Of a stretch of 64,000 nucleotides of DNA, positions 26,763 through 47,479 are shown piece after piece (position 1 is the stretch's first letter; each line of letters begins with the position of its first letter). The position numbers were made by a program, and so were the translations under genes. This stretch comes from Xestospongia muta. Lineage: Eukaryota; Porifera; Demospongiae; Haplosclerida; Petrosiidae. The DNA lies in assembly GCA_963693285.1 (NCBI GenBank), contig OY848929.1:622501-686500 (forward strand). Direction: 5' to 3'. Below the pieces are notes generated by a model. The model made no database searches. It was not told where the DNA came from and saw nothing but the letters and a program-made list of their open reading frames with translations.

Positions 26763-29700
26763 ATGCCTGTCTATTTTCACAGACCAGAAAATGCCCTCAA
26801 CAGAGCCAGAGGTAGTAACATTATAAATCTTAATTGTAACTTAAGTATTTTTAATAAAACATTATATATAATATACAACTTCTATTTTCAGAATTTATTG
26901 ATGTTGGTAAGAAGCAGTCTGCTCTAGAAGTACTAAGTGATGTGATACGTAGCAAGAAACATCGTCAATGGAGTGAAACTCACGAATCCATTATGAAACT
27001 TTATGTCCGTCTTTGCGTGGAACTTCAAAAAAGTCTCTCTGCTAAAGATGGATTGTATCAATATCGCAATATTTGTAAAGACACTAACTTGAATTCTTTT
27101 AAGTGTGTCATTGAAGAATTTTTGAACATGGCAGAGAAAAAAGCAGCAGACGCTCGTGAAGAGTCCACTCAAACTGTGTTAGATATAGAAGATCTTGATG
27201 CCATGCAGACACCAGAAAGGTCGGTTGAGAGATTACCTTTTATATACATGTGACTCTATCCTCATCTTTCCCACAGTATTCTTCTTAGTACTGTTAGCGG
27301 TGAGGACACACAAGATCGTACTGATCGGATAGTATTAACTCCTTGGGTCAAATTCCTATGGGAGTCATTTCGAAACATCTTGGAATTACTCAAGAACAAT
27401 CATCTTCTAGAAAGGATCTATACAGATGTAGCAAAGAGAGGTAAGATCTGTGAAGTAGTCTTTATTTTTTAAACTCTTTCAATTCTTAGCTTTTCGTTTC
27501 TGTCTTGAGTATAAGCGTCGTACAGAATTCCACAAACTTTGCGATATTGTTAGTAAATTAATAATTAATTAACAATTATTGTTTGTTATTAGTTGAGGAA
27601 TCATCTTAATCACCTCAAAAATCTCCTCGAAAAACACCAAGCTGCGAAATCAGACACCTCTGATGTCATTCAATGTCTGGTTACTCTTGTTGACACACGT
27701 TTTGAGCAGCTGGATAAAGCTATCTCTATTGATCTGTGGCAGGTAGACTATCCAACCTCTTTATAATGACTTGATATTTTCTCCATTTAGGAAGCTTTTA
27801 AAGCTATAGAGGACATACATTACATACATTCTCTTATTAGTGGCCCTAAACAAAAAATTAAAGCCAGTCTTCTTGAGAACTTTTATCAAAAGCAATCTTC
27901 CGTTTACTGGATGGCCAAGAACAAGTTATTTCATGCAGCTGCTCTACAACGTTTGTTTGGTTTGCGTAAAGAACAGAAGAAGACGTTTACGTTAGATAGC
28001 GAAGAAGCCAAAAAGTAAACCCAGCTCTGTTGTTGTTAACTTATTGTATGTTCTATGTGTTGTGTAGGACAGCTACGCAAGTTCTTTTAGCGACATTGGC
28101 TATTCCTGTTGTACCCATACCTAGCGAGATTGATCGTTTTCTCATTGCTGACTCAAACACTCAAGACAAGTCTCGACGACTGTCAGCTCTTCTTCATATT
28201 CAGACTCCACCCACTAGAGCATCATTAATTAATGATCTAGTATGTTTGTATTCTTTGTTTTAGATGTAGTCAATTTTATCTTTACTATATTAGACAGGAC
28301 TTGGTGTCTTCCAGTGCGTGTCAACTGAGTTGCTACAACTTTATGACTATCTCGAAGTTGAGTTTAATCCTCTTCAGCTTTGTAGCAAAGTAGATATCCT
28401 CTTGGAAGTTCTTACTGCTAATGAGGAGACAGCTGTTTACGTTGAATCGCTTAGAGAAGTTACTTTAGTGCGACTTATCAAACAGGTCAGCGTGTTTATT
28501 GAATATCAAATGTATGTTGAATTGTTGAGATGTAATTGTTGTAGTATTGATTTAAATCAATTGAGATCATGAGTGTGTTAAGATATTGTTGGGTATAATC
28601 ACTAATAGTGTTAAATTGAATCTATTGGGATCAATGATGTGTTAAGATATTGTTGGGTATAGTCACTAATAGTGTTAAATTGAATCATTTGGGATTAATG
28701 ATGTGTTGTATTGTAGGTATCTCAAGTGTACCAGAGTATTCAGTTTTCACGTCTAGCAGAATTAGCAAAGTTTGCCACACCCATGCAGTTGGAAAGGATT
28801 GTTGTAGAGGCAGCAAGAACCAATGGAATACAAGTATGATAACACATGATCAATCACTTGGTGTCATGTGATCTTTAGGTAAAAATAGATCATCGATCTC
28901 AGAGTCTTTGGTTCGGAACAGATATTAATCTATCACATCATGACGAAGCACCCGAAGGACCAGTTATACAGGTTTGTCTAGTTTACCTAGTTACATAACA
29001 TCTTACCTCATCTTATAGTCCATGCCATCTGAAGTATTTGGTAACCATCTTATTGCAATGGCACAAGCTTTACATCAAGCAGCCAGAATTCTCTGCACCC
29101 ATGAGTTAGAGGTATTTATTTGTATTAAGTATTCGAGGAGCAGTAATGATGTTGAGTATTTTGTCTGAGAACCAACATTTTTTATGCTGACTAGATTTCT
29201 TCTCATCACCCAATTTCTGATACTGCTCATCACATGACTGTCACATGATAGTTGTGTGATTTTTAAGTAATTGGTGCCTTCATTATTTTTTTAAAAATAG
29301 ATTGAACACAAAGAGAAGTCTCAGAAAGTGTTCAGAAAATATCAACAGCACGAAATTGAGGACTGCAAACAACTTCTCCAACGTAGGAAAGCTATCGAAT
29401 TCAGAAAGGAGTATCTGGAGAACCAGCAGAAGAGAAAGGTATTGTTTTAATCTTATAAATTCTCTATGTACTGACAGCAAATGATGCTTGTCTCGTTCGA
29501 CTGAGAACCAACACTCAATGCTGACTAGAGTTTATCTCATCACCCAATACTGATGCTGTTAAACATATGACTTGTCACATGATAATCACCTAGTCACATG
29601 CTTCCTCTTTGTTAATCACATGATATGTCATACATTACTACAGGAGAAACAAGAGAGAGAAGAAGAAGAACGGAAGGAAGCAAAGCTCCGCATAGAGAGA

Positions 29701-31518
29701 AAGAAACTTCATGAAGATGACATTAAAAAAGAGGAGGAAGAGAAAAAGAAGAAAGAGATTGAAGAAATGAAAAGAAAAATGGCCCAAGACAAACTGGAAG
29801 CTTTGAAAAAGACACCATTGGGTGCTCGAGCCTTTGCTGATGTTACAGCTGCTGTAAGTTATACAGTATGAATATAATTGTTGACTCTTAATTGTTAGGA
29901 TCTAAAAGATCTTGATCCTAATGATATCATGGTGAAACAGCTGCAACAAATGGAAAAGGAACGCAGGGACAAAGAGACCAAATTAAAAGGCCAAGAGAAG
30001 AAGGTAACATGTACGTTACATGTACTGAATTAATAATGGCTCTTTTTAGATTGATTATTTTGAGAGAGCAAAGCGACTTGTTGAGATACCACTCTTGGAG
30101 AAATATTACCAGGAGCAAATTGAAAAAGATCGACAGTTGCATGAAGAACTAGAAGAGGAAAGGGTGAGATTTAAATTTTGTAGTTAAGTATAATTTTTAA
30201 TGATTGTCTGGTCAATTTTTACCCACAGATCACCAAGGCTATTACAGAACATGAAGATTACAAAACAACAAGAGCTCGTTTTGATAAAATAGAAAAAGAT
30301 AAAGATGAATTTTTGAAAATAATAGAAGAAAAAAAGAAAGAGAAGCTCAAAGTATATTATCATAAATCATATTGTACAGTGCTATGTTTTGTAACAGGAA
30401 CAATTGGCTGAGTTTGAGGTCATGTTAAATGAAGAGAGAATGAAACGACTTGAGCAACGAAAACAAGAGAGAAAGAAAAAAAGAAAGAGTGAAGCTGAAG
30501 CAATTAAAAAAGAAGAAGAAAATAGACAAAGTATGTTTTTAAAAACCATTTTGTCTTTATTACTTGTAATATAGTTCGTGAAAGAGCTGAGGCTGAGAAG
30601 AAAAGGAAAGAAGAAGAACGTCGACAACATGAAGAAAAAATGGAACAGCAGCGTCTTAAACAATTGGAGAGAGACAAAGAAATGGAAGAGAAGTTACAAC
30701 GTAAAGAAGAGGAAAGAAAAAGAGAAGAGGAGATAAAAATGCAAGAAAGTAAAAGAAGAGATGAAGACAGTTGGAGGAATACTGAGGTTGAGAGTTGGCG
30801 TAGGAAGGAGGCATCACCAACTCCTATTAGAAGGAGAGATGAAGATCGTCCCGGTAGAGGATATCGTCCACCTGCTCAGAGAAGGGAAGAAAGTTGGCGT
30901 CAACCTGCTTCTGAAAGGGAAAGAGAAGCTGAAGGAGATAGGAGATGGCCAAGCCCTTCTAGATCTAGTTGGAGAGATGATAGGGGCAGCAGGTTTCGTG
31001 AAGATGCTTGGAGAAGGGAAGACCAAGATCGTTATCCTGATCGCAGAGAAAGAGATCAGGACCGTTATTTTGATCGTAGGGAAAGAGACCAGGATCGCTA
31101 TCCTGACCGTAGAGAGAGAGACCGGGACATTGATCGCTATCTTGACCATAGAGACAGAGACCAGGACCGTGATCGTTACCCTGATCGTAGAGAGAGAGAC
31201 CGGGACCAGGATCGCTATCCTGACCGTAGAGACAGAAATCCAGATCGTTACCCCGATCGCAGAGACAGAGACTGGGATAGAGGTCCAGACCGATACCGAG
31301 ACTCTGACCGTCGAGATCAAGGTGGCGACAGAGATAGGTTGGGATGGAGGGATGCTCAAAGAGATCAAGGTCATCGACGTATCTCACCTGTTCGTCGAGA
31401 ACAAGAGGAACGTGGATCCTGGAGAAGGGACAACCTCCCTCCATCAAGAGAGGAAAAACGTAGAGGTGATCCTAATGAGGAGGAGGAAGGATGGGAAACA
31501 GTAACCCGCAGACGTTGA
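26763..31518 (+). CDS. EIF3A: Translation initiation factor eIF3 subunit A
   Basis: Largest scaffold subunit of eIF3, which binds the 40S ribosome. About 17 exons. It starts [15 protein letters not shown], followed by [69 protein letters not shown], a PCI-domain stretch ([15 protein letters not shown]), FGTDIN, then a long charged coiled-coil region (28.9-30.8 kb) with [20 protein letters not shown]. The C-terminal third is an Arg/Asp-rich repeat region ([11 protein letters not shown] units, 31019-31300). It ends [13 protein letters not shown], equivalent to the DGWTTVRR end of human eIF3a. One intron (28555-28717) has a 63-bp duplication. Confidence 0.96.
28571..28715 (+). repeat. 63-bp tandem duplication in an eIF3a intron
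   Basis: GTTAAGATATTGTTGGGTAT and flanking sequence recur 63 bp later, with a partial third copy. Confidence 0.75.
31019..31320 (+). repeat. Coding repeat encoding (D/R)-rich decapeptides in eIF3a
   Basis: About ten imperfect copies of a unit coding [15 protein letters not shown] peptides, with period mostly 30-39 bp. Animal eIF3a proteins also have a repeated D/R-rich decapeptide region here, though with other sequence. Confidence 0.85.
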
Positions 31519-31643
31519 CTTCTACGGACAAATTAGTTTTGGAAAAAATTGTTAATATAAATACAGAATGGATTAAATAAAATTCTTGGAAAAAATTGTT
31601 AATAATTATAAATACAGAATGGATTAAATAAATGAATTATATG

Positions 31644-38236
<6,593 letters not shown>

Positions 38237-38347
38237 AGTGTTCACTGGATCAGTGAAGATGGATCGTATTATGAAGACAATGATTTATAACACAGCAGGG
38301 GAGCTGACGATATGTTACGAATACACCACGCCCACTAACTGATCCTC

Positions 38348-38355
38348 CCACGTGG
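38348..38355. promoter_or_regulatory. E-box palindrome CCACGTGG in tankyrase/WDR6 promoter
   Basis: Palindromic USF/MYC-type E-box 12 bp upstream of the WDR6 start codon, inside the 131-bp divergent promoter. CACGCCCAC (KLF/Sp-like) lies about 20 bp to the left. Confidence 0.4.
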
Positions 38356-38367
38356 TTGCTTAAAAAC

Positions 38368-39278
38368 ATGCAGGTTGAAGAGAAGCTGGGATTACTACCT
38401 GTAACAGCTTTACTTCATGTTACACTTGCTAAAGAGAGCCTTATATTAGCAGGTGAACAAAATTAATATGTAATAATTAATACTCATTAAATATAGGCTA
38501 TGGTCCTTGGTTAAAAGTCTTTTCAGCTAAATCAAGATTGGTTCTTCTTCAAGTTGAAGCTCTTCCATCAAAGAGAGTACATGGCATTAGATTAGGTATT
38601 GTTAAATTATTTAAATGAAGACAAAAGTACTGTGTGTTCTGTAGTGAAAGAGCGAGGCAATAGTTTGTATGTACTTCTCTTTGGACAGAGATGTCTCAGA
38701 TGTGTCCATCTCCATAGCAACACAACAATCAAGTATGTCCAGTGGATTGAAAGAAAAATTTTCATTTTATTATAATTACTATATTTTTAGATGTGAAGAA
38801 ATGTCTGAGGTATATGACCAGCTAGATTTGATATTAGATGTACAATGCCTATCATTTGAAGCTGTGGATACTTTTAAAGTGGCAGTTATCTTAGCACACA
38901 ATGTAGTGGTTCTATTTCAGTCGTGGAACTTATTGAGAATTGTGCTTCCTTCATCAGTCAATTGTATATTGTATCAGAAAATAAAGTGTGGAATATCCAC
39001 TCATAGCTGAGTGGCAGTTACTGTATTGGTAGATATAGTATGTAATATTTATTCAATGGTTACTCCTTGACTTAAGTGGATTAGGTATTCAGCTCAACTC
39101 CGATTGACTCAATCTAATGAACTGTTTGTTGCATCTGGTACTGTCTTTAATCAAATTTTGCTCTGGTCTATTATGTTAGACAATTTACCAGCTGACACTT
39201 GTCCACCCTTTGCTCCCACTGATGTTACTTTAACTCTCAAAGGACATGAGGTTTGTCTCTGATAGTATTGTCACTATA

Positions 39279-39317
<39 letters not shown>

Positions 39318-42300
39318 GGGTGTTATTTTTTCAGTGAATTTTAATGAAAACTTAACTCAATTAGCAACTGTATCTGATGATCGTTCAATACGGCTGTGGA
39401 ACCTCCCTCCTGACTGGCATAAAATGAGGTTTGTATATATCCATTGTGTCTTTTATGTATCCATTTTTATTTTGTATTATTTAAACTAAAACTAATGCAC
39501 TTCTAGTTTGATACCTTTTTAGCTTTTAGCAAGTATTTAAAGCAAAAACTAACGGTATAGTTACTATAGTGATATATATAGCCAGTGTATGGAAGACACA
39601 TCCCACTCCACTTTGAATGGATAGTTTGACTAAAATACTCGAAAACAAGAGAATTAACTAAAAACTTTATAATGTCGATTAACTAGCTACAAAGAAAACT
39701 ATAGCTTTTAAAATGCAAGAACTAATTTAAGATATGATTAACTACTTAAATTTAATTGAACTAAAAGCAATTTATCCATTTAGTTGTAAGGAGTTAACTT
39801 CTAGTCTTGTGTTGTATGGACACACTGCTAGAGTGTGGAAAGTTCTGTGGACACCATTACATCTCCTAACTATTGGAGAGGATGCAACCTGTCGTGTATG
39901 GGATCATCAAGGTCACTGTCATAATGTCATCACTGGACATAAGGTAGTAGTACTATGAACTGTTACATATTGTATAACTAATATAATGAGTAATATAAAG
40001 TAATATCGTATGACTATTATAATGATATACAATATAAAGTAATATCGTATGACTATTATAATGATATACAATATAAAGTAATATTGTATGACTAATATAA
40101 TGATATAAAGTAATATTGTATGACTAATATAGTGATATAAAGTAATATTGTATGACTTATTATAATGATATAATATAGGGTCGTAATATATGGAGTATTA
40201 CAATGGACAAAGAAAGTGGGATAGTAGTAAGTTAGTATCTTGTCTGTTCATTTATTAACTGTTAATTTGATTGTCCAATTGTTATATGTCTGTCCATCTG
40301 TTGGTTAGTTTACTGGGGGTGGAGACTGTGCTATTAGATCATTTAAGATACCTGATGTTAAAACTGGTAATTAATTTAATTCATTTAAACAATTAATAAC
40401 TCTTTTATCAGCTCAAGATAATAATATAATTGAGATACCTGTAGTGTCTTTACACTCAGAACAAGTAAGCCAGGCACAGATTAAATTATACTTGTTAATG
40501 AATATTGTATTTTTATTCCCTGAAGACTCTCTCTCCTAGAGTCATAGCTTTATGGAACAATAATGTGCTACTCTGTCTCTCTGATGATGGGTAAGTTATT
40601 AATAGTTATTATATTTGATATGTTAGATTTTCCTAATATATTCGTGTATTTATTTTAACCCTTTCAGTTCTATTCATCAGATGAGTATAATGAATGATCA
40701 TTCTAATATGTGGTCACTCTTTCATAGTGATCCTAGTTTTGCTGATTATAGTGTGATGGTGATAGCCAAGAAATTACAGCTGTTGGCAATTGGAAATTTA
40801 CAGGGAAAAATCAAACTTTTATTACTACCCACAGCTGATGGTAATTTTGTTTTACGTCAATAAACTAACAAATTATAGTAATTAATTCTTTTACGTATTA
40901 GAATGTATGACGTGGCAACCTCATGATGGTAAGATCTTTTCTCTTATATGGATGGAAATAAATGACCACCTTTTATTAACTGGATATAATACCAAAGAAT
41001 TATTACTATCTTCCGGACCTAATGGTGAAATGGTTAGTGTAGAATATTGTTCTAATTTGAATTGCTAACAATCTTTAGATATGTTGGTTGGTTGCCTATA
41101 GCAACACAGCCACACCTCCCACCACCATCACTCCATTGACTTATCTTACTCTTCCTCCTTCCAAGCATCGTTGGATTACATCCAGTGTGATACTACCTTT
41201 AGTTGAAGAAAACCTCTCCCTTGAAGACCCTGACTACAACCAGCTGACAACGAGTAATCAATTATATCTTGTATGTGGGGATAGAAAAGGTGCCATACAT
41301 ATTTATATATTAACCAGCTGGAAAGATGGAATTGATAAAGACAGAGTTGATAGTCAGGTAAAATTGTGGTTAATTCAATGTCATGTAGCTGGCCATTTTA
41401 TTTTTAGCTTCCAGTGCAGTCATTTAATGGAGCACATGGTCCTAATGGTGTCACTCATCTCTCTGTCTGGAATGGGTGTGTCTACAGTGTAGGTCGAGAT
41501 GGTTATTGTCGACAGTACTGTTCACAGAAAGGTCACAAGAATAGAGAAATTTTAGCTGAAATAAATAAATTTCGTGTAAGCAGAATTATCATTAATAGTT
41601 AGTAATACAGCTGTAAATTTTATCTAGCCACTTCGTGGAGTTGATTGGCTTGAAGGTGTGATATTCACACATAATCAAGGTTTATTAACATATGGATTTC
41701 ATGGCGTAAGTCATCAACAATTGATAATAATGTAAATTACAGTTGTTCCATCGGATACAGAGAGACTTTATTTTATTCAATTCTGCTACCAATAAGCCAC
41801 TGTTTACAACAACTTGTGGTGGAGGCCATCGTTCCTATGCTTTCTCTTCACCTATTGATGTAATGGAGTTGTTGTGTCATTGTTCACTTAATTTGTGTAG
41901 ATATTTCAATCTGGTAGAGTTATCTTTGCTTTCATCAAAGGCTCTAATGTTTGTATTATACAAAAGAACATATCAGACGAGTTATTAAATCCAGTTTTGC
42001 AGGTTGTTGACAATATTCCCCATTAAGTTTGTATTTCTTTTTCTAGGAACCTTTTTTAGGACTTGAAGCAATGTGTGTGTGTGAACTAGCTAAGCAACAA
42101 GATAGAGGTGATTCTGTTACCTTGTTTGTAATCATCAATAATTGTAATGTCTTTAATACAGGTGCTAGATTGTTAGCAGTAGGTAGTGAAGATTGTAGTA
42201 TTGTATTGGTATCCGTGGGCTTCAATGAAGGTACATTTCCTTAGTGATGTATTAACAATCAAATGTGTTACTTTGTTGTCTGACTCTTTCCCATTACAGA

Positions 42301-43649
42301 TTCCACATTTTCCATGACTATTGTGAGTCGTTTAGAGGCACACATATCTTCTGTTAGAGCTTTAACATGTGTAAAATCTTCGTATGATCACTCTATCCTT
42401 CTCTTCTCTGGAGGAGGCCGGGCTAGCTTGAAGGCATGGCTTATTCCAAGTGACACAGCTGAAAGTGATTCTATCTTTATTAACTCCAATGACATATGTT
42501 ACCATAGCAACCCTAGATCATCCCAATTCCTTACAATGTGAGTATAACTTGCATAAATTGCCGGCCAAGCCACAAAGGAGAAAGAGGAAAGAACTTGCAC
42601 CTCCTGAATGTAGAGTAATGTCACTGACTGCTTTCTCTCTGACTGAAATAGTAGAGAGAGAAGATACGAGAAGAAAGACTTGTTTGGGAGTTGGTTGTTC
42701 TGATGGTCTAGTCAGGTAGGAAACCATTACAATGTAAATACACTCACTATACCTTGGTCCTGTAGGATTTATGTGTACGATGAAGAAGAAAAAGACTTTA
42801 TATTGCTAGAGGCCATTGTTCATCATCATCATTGCATACTAACTGTAAAACACTTAATTATACCAACCATTATATCTTCACCAATGGAGGCTACTGTAGG
42901 TGGTGAGGGCATTAAACTAAAGACAGTAATTTTGAGTTCAGCGGCTACTGATGGTTTAGTTGTATTCTGGAATATTACTCCTCTCCTTGCACTCTTTATA
43001 TACAACATACCACCATCTAATGACCTTGAACTAGATGGTAATCCAGGAACAACAATAATAGCCGAACCAATTTCTTCATCATTAATATTATCTGTTAGAG
43101 CACATCAGTCTGGTGTGAATGATCTATCTCTAGTCACATTGAATACTGATACAAATCGCTTGTCTTTCTTACTGGCATCTGTTGGTGATGATAATGCCCT
43201 CACTATATCCCATTGTACAGTAGTATCCAGCAGTCACATGATATCAATGTCTTTACTTAGACAAACCAATGTCCTCAATGCTCATTATTCTACTATAACA
43301 GGTACAATGATGCCTTCGTCTCATGATTATCTCCCTCTCTTTTTCTCCATTTAAGGTGTAGAATTTATTTCAGAGACTTCTCTGTTAACTAGTTCAATAG
43401 ATCAGAGATTGTCTCTGTGGTTAGTTGATATTTCAGGACAAGAAATAACTGTAGGTAAAGTTAGTGAGTGTCTTCATGATGTTGCTGATCCTTCCTGTAT
43501 GTTGATCTATCAAGCAAGGTCAGGAGATAAGTTTAAGTCTCATTATTAATTGTTCTATTATTAGAAAGTCTCATTATGCTGTTGTATGTGGAGTTGGAAT
43601 TGAGTGTCTAGCATTACAATTTCCAACACTAGGCAGTGTTACAAGCTAG
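38368..43649 (+). CDS. WDR6: WDR6 (tRNA 2'-O-methyltransferase cofactor, WD40)
   Basis: Large WD-repeat protein; human WDR6 and yeast Trm734 partner FTSJ1/Trm7 in methylating tRNA position 34. About 20 exons. It starts MQVEEKLGLLPVTALLHVTLAKESLILAG, then GYGPWLKVF. Later come [71 protein letters not shown] and FTGGGDCAIRSFKIP; these blocks with GHTARVWKV and GED(A/C)TCRVW are characteristic of WDR6. Further WD blocks follow (VGRDGYCRQY, SAATDGLVVFWNI, LTSSIDQRLSLWLVD), and the protein ends GVGIECLALQFPTLGSVTS. Convergent with CFAP58, 120 bp apart. Confidence 0.9.
39275..39317. repeat. (ATT)n microsatellite in a WDR6 intron
   Basis: About 14 ATT units just upstream of the acceptor TATTATAG. 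Confidence 0.85.
39975..40180. repeat. Degenerate AT-rich tandem repeat in a WDR6 intron
   Basis: AAAGTAATATYGTATGACT repeats about five times with 38-51 bp spacing. Confidence 0.75.
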
Positions 43650-43769
43650 CATATGACAGTGTATCATTATTATAGATAGAGTGGTCAAATTCAACATTAT
43701 TTTAATATAAGATTTGTACTTGTGTTACATTTTATTATTATTATTATATTTATGATACAAGATGTTTTG

Positions 43770-46700
43770 CTAAGCAGTCACTTTGTGACTTTGTTTCAAA
43801 TTGAAACCTCCTCCTGTAAAACGTGGCATATTAGCACTGGTTTGTGGAAGGATGGGTGGAGCTAATCCATGAGCCATAGCTCTGTCATGTTCCCTAATAA
43901 AAAGAAAAATAGTAGTTGTGTATAAATTTTAAAACTGACTCACTTTTGTGCATGTTCTTTCTTTTTCTGGAGGTAGTATTTCTTTTTCACTTCTTGCAGT
44001 TCACGTTCTAATCTTTCAATGTCCATCTTGTGCTCAGCTACTTGAGACTCGTACATGTTAAGTTCACTAGCCATACTCTGGAGAATGAAACTGGAAGTAT
44101 TTAGTTACTCACAATTTGTTTTTTACCTTCATTTGTTTTGTCTTTTCTTTTAAAGTTTGCTGATAAATTTGGAGTTGTTCAGCTACTTCAGGTCCCGGCT
44201 GACGTTGTAGGATCTGCTTCAATTCCATGTAGAGTTTCTCCTTTTCTTGTATCAACAGCTCTTTCTCGACAACTTCTTCTGTTTTCTGAATAAGTCTTCT
44301 TTGAAGTGTGTGTATTTTCTGTATCATTTCGTAAGTACTAGGGTCACTACCCTATAAAGAATGTACAGTAATTGTACTGTGTTGTATAATTTGATCCTGA
44401 AATACTTACTTCCAGTTTACGCCATCTGTGTATGTTCATTGGATTCTCAAGTTCTTCTTCCAAAGCTTTACATCTTGTTCTCTCTCTCAGTAGTTCACGT
44501 TGGCAATGATATAACTCACGTCTATATAATAAGAGATTCATTATACAATCAATACTTTATTAGTAACAATATACTTTAGCTCCTCGGTGTTTGAGACACT
44601 TTTAGACAACAGTCCTCTCTCTCTGCGCAGTTTCTTGACTTCAAGTTTAAGAATCCTTATGTCCTCTAGTCTACTGCTATATTGAGCCTCTCCTGTTTTG
44701 ACAACAGTCAATTGTTTACACATAGTCCAATCGTCATCATACCTTTATTCAAAGTGGACTGTTGTATTTTGATTTTTTCATAGAGTAGAGCTAACTCATC
44801 ATTACGACGAATCAACTGAGTTCCCAAAATATCTCTCTCATTGATCACTTTCTCCAGTTCCTTCTTTTGTCGAGCACGCTCAGTGCTTGCTTCAGTAAGG
44901 ATCTTGCGTAGTTTTCTTTACAATTGATTGGCAAAGACGTCACTTGTTCAATAGTTAAAGAGATCTTACCTTTCTTCCACTCTTTGACTTTCAAGGAGTT
45001 GTTTTGTGGCTTCAAGTTCTTGTTTTCTACCAGACACCTCAGCATTGAGGCTATCCTTCTCTCGTTCAACGTGCATAAGATCTGCATTTATTTTGACTAA
45101 AGCACTGTCCTATAAGAACAGCAATAGGTATTAAAGTAAATACGGTAATATATACCTTGGAGGCTATCTCTTCTTTGAGTTGATCAATTTGATGAGACAA
45201 AATTTTTAGTTTCCGTTTCATTTCAGTGATTTCATCTCGCGCTTCAATTAATTGTTTGCTATACAGATTACGATCACTGCACACAGCTTCATAAAGAGTC
45301 TAAAGAAAAGAAAAAAATATTATATTATAGAGAAGATGATGCTGTAATTACCTGTTGTTGTTTTAGTTTACTCTCTGTCTCAGCAATTTTCTTTTTCTGC
45401 TGCAATAAATCCATTTCTTTACGCTTGACCTCTTCCATCTAGAGAACATTGGTAAGTAAACAATCATATATATATTATTGTCACCTGTGATAGACATTTC
45501 TGAGTCGCATCAGTTGCATCTTTGCCATATCTATCTCTCTCCCTTTCCAGTTGAAAGAGAAGGTTTCTCTGCTTCTTAGCCTCCTCTTTGTAATTCTAAG
45601 ACCATTACAATGATCAATGGACGTTATAAAGAGGTTATCTTACCGCAATCTCTTGTTGCAGTGTCTTTATAGATTGATCTCTGATTCTTACTAAATGATC
45701 TAGTCTTTCTGTTGAACCTTCTGACTTACGCAGACTCTACAGTGCACTTGTTGTCATAGTATCTGTACATTTGGTCATCTTACCTTACTGAGAATATCTC
45801 TTTCTCGTACCAAATCATCATAAGCTTTCTTATCAAATTCTGCTTGTTTTCTGGCTTGTTCCAACTCTATTGTGATAATAGTACACAAATCTTCGCATGT
45901 TAATGTATTGTACCTCTTTCTAAAGATACCATCTGTTGTTTTAATGACTCTCTTTTTGATTCTATCTCAGCTTTTTGTTCTTCAACTCCTCGTAACTTAC
46001 GCTGAATACCTTCACGTAGTTTGTTTATTCGAGCTATCTCTTGTTTTAAATTGTTAATGTCATCTTCCTACATTGATGTACTTGGTATAATACTTAATAC
46101 ACAATATGCTATACTTACTTTTATTTTGAGTTCAGATATCTGTTCCACATTCTGCCCAGCCAGTTCCTCATTTCTCATCATTTGCTGTTCATATTCACTT
46201 TTCTTTTTATCCAACATAGTCATCAAACTATCATTTTGTTTGACACTGTTGTCATACATTTGCTATAAAACAACAAATTTATAGAGCTATTCAACAAAGA
46301 CACGAGACTCACTTTCGTCTCTCTAAATAACTGTTCAATTTTTTTGCACTCTTCTTCTGCTTTCTGGACCTGTAATTGCTTGTTCTTTACTTCTTGATTT
46401 TTTGTTTCGAGTTCAATCTATATATTACAATATTAGGTCACGATAATAATATATTTATATTTACCTGTACTCCTTTTAGGTCTTTCTCAAGTTTAGTTTT
46501 TCGTCTGTTCTCTCGATCTAGTTCTTGTGATTTGACTGTGATCTCTTCTCTTAGCTGTATAACATGTGTTCAATAACAGTCTATTATCTCAGTTAAATAC
46601 CTCCAAAACTTTCAACTCAGCAGCCTCCCTTTCTTGTTCTGCACTCTTTTGTTTCTCTGCTATGTCATCAAGATCTTTACGTAACTACGATTACAACAGA

Positions 46701-47453
46701 GATAACTATTGATGAAGATGTTTCAGACACTCACAGCTGCAATTTCATCTAGTTGGTCATCTCTCTCTCGTATTAAATCTTCCTTTTGTTTCATTAGCTC
46801 TTGTATGCTGAAAAATAGAGATCTCATGATTCAAAATAGAGTGATCCATTATGTATACACATGCAACAGAGTATAAAACCTACTTCTCATCTGGTCCAAA
46901 GCCAAGTCCAGCTCCTTGTTCAACTAATTTTGTTAAATTAGCAATCTCCAGTTTTAATTGATGTATTGTGTCTCTTGCTCTGGACTCCTTCTCATGAGCA
47001 GCGTCAACCATCTTCCAAAGTTTCTCTATTTCTTGCTTGAGTGAAGAAATTGTGCTCTTGTCTTCTTGTGATAGTTTTAAAGCTGTAGTGACTTTGGCAG
47101 CATTTGCAACAATTTCTGCATTAAGCTCTCTGCATTTTTGCATAAGTCGTTTCTCACTCTCGTGTGATTTTTTCAATGCTTTGTGAAGCTTTTCATACTC
47201 AACTCTAAACCGTTCCAAACTTTTATCTCCCATTAACTCTTGCAACACCTAGCCATTCATTGATATAATTTATGATAAGATCTCATTGTTGTAAGTAAAG
47301 TTATTGTTACCTCTTGAAAGTCTTTCTCCAGAGCTTCAAAGGTATTCTCTTCAGCTCCAGCTTTGGTCTGGCCATCTGTGGATTCTTTTTCTTCCTCTCC
47401 CTAGATACAATTCCTCTTATAGGCTCACTTTTAAATGTAAAACTTACCTCCAT
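43770..47453 (-). CDS. CFAP58: CFAP58 (CCDC147), cilia- and flagella-associated coiled-coil protein
   Basis: Long coiled-coil protein of motile cilia and sperm flagella; human mutations cause multiple sperm flagellum defects. About 18 exons. Close matches to the human protein: DKSLERFRVEYEKLHKALKKS, EKRLMQKCRELNAEIVANAAKVTTALKLSQ, LTKLVEQGAGLG, SDRNLYSKQLIEARDEITEMKRKLKI, ALEEELENPMNIHRWRKLE, ELIQKIHTLQRRLIQKTEEVVEKELLIQEKEKLYMELKQIL..QPGPE. It ends RFTGGGFNLKQSHKVTA. The first coding exon holds only ATG GAG (47453-47448) before a GTAAGT donor; the next begins at 47400 with GGAGAGGAAGAAAAAG. Divergent from ENO4 with 87 bp between start codons and an X-box in between. Confidence 0.95.
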
Positions 47454-47479
47454 TGTCAACACTTGTTTGCAGAAGTGGC

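Noticed and set aside
30761..31504. 247-codon plus frame and two long minus frames over the eIF3a end
   Set aside because: Shadows of the repetitive Arg/Asp coding region; only the frame ending [11 protein letters not shown] matches eIF3a.
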